The notes under the pieces: generated by a model
Database searches by the model: none
What the model saw: the letters and a program-made list of their open reading frames with translations, nothing else
What the model was told of the DNA's origin: nothing
In this document: one piece after another, positions 10,765-11,982 of the stretch
How the letters are laid out: each line of letters starts with the position of its first letter
How positions within the stretch are numbered: position 1 is the first letter of the stretch
Assembly: GCA_031277075.1 (NCBI GenBank)
Contig: JAISLV010000021.1
Span: 1 to 11,982, forward strand
DNA from: Endomicrobium sp.
Lineage (GTDB): Bacteria; Elusimicrobiota; Endomicrobiia; Endomicrobiales; Endomicrobiaceae
DNA: 11,982 bases
Direction of reading: 5' to 3'
Translations under genes and position numbers: made by a program

Positions 10765-11616
10765 ATGGTAAAAAAGTTGTTTTGTTGTTTTATTTGCCTT
10801 TTTGTTTTTTTTGCGGCAGGATGCGTAACGGCAAAAAAAGAGCAGGCTCAATCTAAACTTTCGTTAAAACAAACTGTTAAAGAGACGGGCTACAGAGTAA
10901 TTGTATATTTTGACGTTTCTTCCGATGAACTGACTTTATTTTCAAAAGACGCGCTTATGCGGGTGGCAAAACTTCAGGCAATATCTGAGACTCAGGCTTA
11001 CTTAACGGGATATGCCGATAAAACAGGAAACCCTGAAAACAATATAATTTTGAGCAAAAACCGCGTAGAGAGCGCAAAGAATTTTCTCTTGTCATTAGGC
11101 GTTAAAGAAAACAATATACATATTGATTATAAAGGCGATGAATATCCCGTTGACAATGAAGATACGCCTGAAGCGTATTCAAAAAATAGAAGAGTTGAAA
11201 TTCTTTTAACCGCTGCGGCAGATTCAGCGGTTAAGGAATCGGCAAAAGACGAAAGCAATTCGGCGGCAGTTGATTTAGCGGTTAAAGAGGCGGGGAAAAA
11301 CGAAGATAAATCGGCAGCGGCAGATTTGGCGGAAAAAGACAAAAGCAATTCGGTAATAGTTGATTTGGCGGTTAAAGAAGCGGGGAAAAACGAAGATAAA
11401 TCGGCAGTAGCAGATTTGGCGGAAAAAGACAAAAGCAATTCGGCAACAGTTGATTTGGCGGTTAAAGAAGCGGGGCAGAGCGAAGATAAATCGGCAGCGG
11501 CAGATTTGGCGGAAAAAGACGAAAACAATTCGGTAATAGTTGATTTGGCGGTTAAAGAGGCAGTGCAAAGCGAAGATAAATCGGCGCAGACGCAAGAGCA
11601 GTCGGATAAAAATTAG
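10765..11616 (+). CDS. OmpA-family peptidoglycan-associated lipoprotein with repeat tail
   Basis: This 283-residue protein starts with MVKKLFCCFICLFVFFAAGC, a lipoprotein signal with lipobox AAG-Cys20, so it should be lipid-anchored, probably in the outer membrane. Residues about 43-148 form an OmpA_C domain: YRVIVYFDVSSDELT, YLTGYADKTGNPENN, LSKNRVESAKNFLLSLGV and KNRRVEILL. Asp85 and Arg100 are the expected peptidoglycan-binding residues. Pal-type proteins normally end there; this one adds about 135 residues of acidic 30-residue repeats. The ATG is preceded by ggag (10753-10756) at 8 nt. Expression likely depends on read-through of the terminator at 10688. A 17-bp terminator lies downstream. 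Without tol genes nearby I do not name it pal. Confidence 0.88.
   Translation: MVKKLFCCFICLFVFFAAGCVTAKKEQAQSKLSLKQTVKETGYRVIVYFDVSSDELTLFSKDALMRVAKLQAISETQAYLTGYADKTGNPENNIILSKNRVESAKNFLLSLGVKENNIHIDYKGDEYPVDNEDTPEAYSKNRRVEILLTAAADSAVKESAKDESNSAAVDLAVKEAGKNEDKSAAADLAEKDKSNSVIVDLAVKEAGKNEDKSAVADLAEKDKSNSATVDLAVKEAGQSEDKSAAADLAEKDENNSVIVDLAVKEAVQSEDKSAQTQEQSDKN
11227..11583 (+). repeat. 90-bp repeats encoding the lipoprotein tail
   Basis: Units start at gcggttaaag at 11278, 11368 and 11458 with a partial fourth at 11548; a diverged half-unit precedes at 11227. Each 90-nt unit encodes AVKEAGKNEDKSAAADLAEK followed by DKSNSVIVDL with minor changes. Copies are very similar at DNA level, so the tail length can change in frame. 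The tail is charged and low in hydrophobics, compatible with an extended or helical periplasmic spacer. Confidence 0.9.
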
Positions 11617-11642
11617 GATTTAGATATTAGAGAGATAATAAA

Positions 11643-11714
11643 ATGGACATATCATCATTGCTTTTATCGCCCATAGACAGACAGACAGACAGACAGACAG
11701 TACTCTTATTATAG
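11643..11714 (+). CDS. Tiny ORF carrying the AGAC tract, doubtful
   Basis: The frame reads MDISSLLLSPIDRQTDRQTV then LLL and TAG, 23 residues. A weak gagag lies 8 nt before the ATG. Each gain or loss of one 4-nt unit would move translation to another frame, with stops further on (near 11743 or 11763). It sits between the lipoprotein stop and its terminator, so it would be co-transcribed. It may not be translated at all. Confidence 0.2.
   Translation: MDISSLLLSPIDRQTDRQTVLLL
11675..11700 (+). repeat. AGAC tetranucleotide tract, 6.5 units
   Basis: Six complete AGAC units plus AG form an uninterrupted 26-nt microsatellite. Tetranucleotide tracts drive phase variation in Haemophilus and other host-associated bacteria, where longer tracts lie inside genes. 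A small hairpin (tactc with gagta, 11701-11719) follows directly. Confidence 0.95.
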
Positions 11715-11743
11715 GAGTATTGTTTCAAAATTATTTGATAAAT

Positions 11744-11781
11744 AAAAAACAGACGCTCATTTTATGAGCGTCTGTTTTTTT
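11744..11781 (+). terminator. Strong intrinsic terminator
   Basis: A perfect 17-bp stem (11744-11760 with 11764-11780) has a 3-nt ttt loop, a core of cagacgctcat, an A run on the 5' side and seven T (11775-11781) at the end. The symmetrical A and T runs mean it could act in both directions. It closes the lipoprotein transcript. Confidence 0.92.
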
Positions 11782-11844
11782 ATAGCCGATAAGCAGACGG
11801 GCGGCAAAAGCCGCTGTACAAATGCCGTTTTAATTTGAAATATT

Positions 11845-11866
11845 TTATGTAGCTGTTATGTAGCTG
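11845..11866 (+). promoter_or_regulatory. Two 11-nt direct repeats upstream of the next gene
   Basis: The word ttatgtagctg occurs at 11845-11855 and again at 11856-11866, directly adjacent, so the copies are about one helical turn apart. A weak -35 like TTGAAA (11835-11840) lies just before. A gcggc-aaaa-gccgc hairpin (11801-11814) lies further upstream. The repeats could be an operator for the gene at 11892; there is no direct evidence. Confidence 0.3.
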
Positions 11867-11891
11867 TAATGAAATTTATTATGGAGAGAAA

Positions 11892-11982
11892 ATGAAACGT
11901 TCATTAATTTTTGTATTTTGTTTGTCGTTAGTGTCAAATTCTGCATTATACGCTCAAAGTTCTTTACCTTCTGAAAGTCTTC
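11892..11982 (+). CDS. Exported protein, N-terminus only (3' partial)
   Basis: Thirty codons are visible before the right edge: MKRSLIFVFCLSLVSNSALY then AQSSLPSESL. A basic start, a hydrophobic stretch and an ALYA-QS site look like a Sec signal peptide cleaved after Ala22. A ggagag Shine-Dalgarno (11883-11888) lies 3 nt before the ATG by its last base, with the ggag core about 5 nt away. It has its own upstream region after a strong terminator, so it is a separate transcription unit. The mature protein and function cannot be seen. Confidence 0.75.
   Translation, partial: MKRSLIFVFCLSLVSNSALYAQSSLPSESL

Noticed and set aside
11127..11595. Minus-strand frames opposite the lipoprotein tail
   Set aside because: They arise from the 90-bp repeat, which keeps all frames open; no start signals.
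11801..11814. gcggc-aaaa-gccgc hairpin as a terminator
   Set aside because: The stem is only 5 bp and no T run follows; the strong terminator at 11744 already ends the transcript.

Overview
The window is dominated by one very long plus-strand reading frame, open from the left edge (nt 2) to a stop at 9551-9553. It encodes at least 3183 residues of a giant surface protein; its true start and signal peptide lie upstream. The DNA is AT-rich, with strong Shine-Dalgarno sites on the small genes, a lipobox lipoprotein, an autotransporter barrel and two peptidoglycan-binding OmpA-type domains, so the host is a Gram-negative (diderm) bacterium. The Pmp-type GGAI/FxxN repeats combined with PATR-type repeats and giant mosaic autotransporters make me think of an Elusimicrobiota/Endomicrobium-like gut or symbiotic bacterium. 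That is recall-based inference; nothing here is a phylogenetic marker.

Layout. (1) 2-9553: passenger block A (Pmp repeats, 2-1510), PATR-like repeats (1560-2560), a spacer that looks like a second passenger N-terminus (2570-3130), Pmp block B (3137-5060), a helical pore linker (about 5690-5950), an autotransporter beta-barrel (5954-6775), a Lys/Glu/Ala-rich helical region of about 790 residues (6794-9170), and a C-terminal OmpA-like peptidoglycan-binding domain (9215-9550). The barrel is internal instead of C-terminal, so the protein would bridge cell surface, outer membrane and cell wall. (2) 9554-10570: about 1 kb with no convincing conventional gene. It holds a nested repeat structure: an outer 23-nt inverted repeat, two inverted REP-like hairpins with compensating stem changes, a 14-copy 24-bp minisatellite, and a 6-copy 12-bp array grown from one REP arm. 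(3) 10571-10720: a strong sigma70-type promoter, a 15-codon ORF with a good Shine-Dalgarno and an intrinsic terminator, forming a leader or small-RNA unit just upstream of (4) 10765-11616, an OmpA-family lipoprotein with an unusual 30-residue-repeat tail, closed by a 17-bp terminator hairpin at 11744-11781. (5) 11675-11700: an AGAC tetranucleotide tract in a tiny ORF between that gene and its terminator. (6) 11892 to the right edge: the start of another exported protein.

How it fits together (inference): both full-length readable products carry OmpA_C-type domains with the Asp and Arg used to bind diaminopimelate. One would attach a surface adhesin-like passenger to the wall; the other would attach the outer membrane to the wall through a lipid anchor. 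Repeats at DNA and protein level in nearly every element suggest a locus that changes by recombination and slippage.
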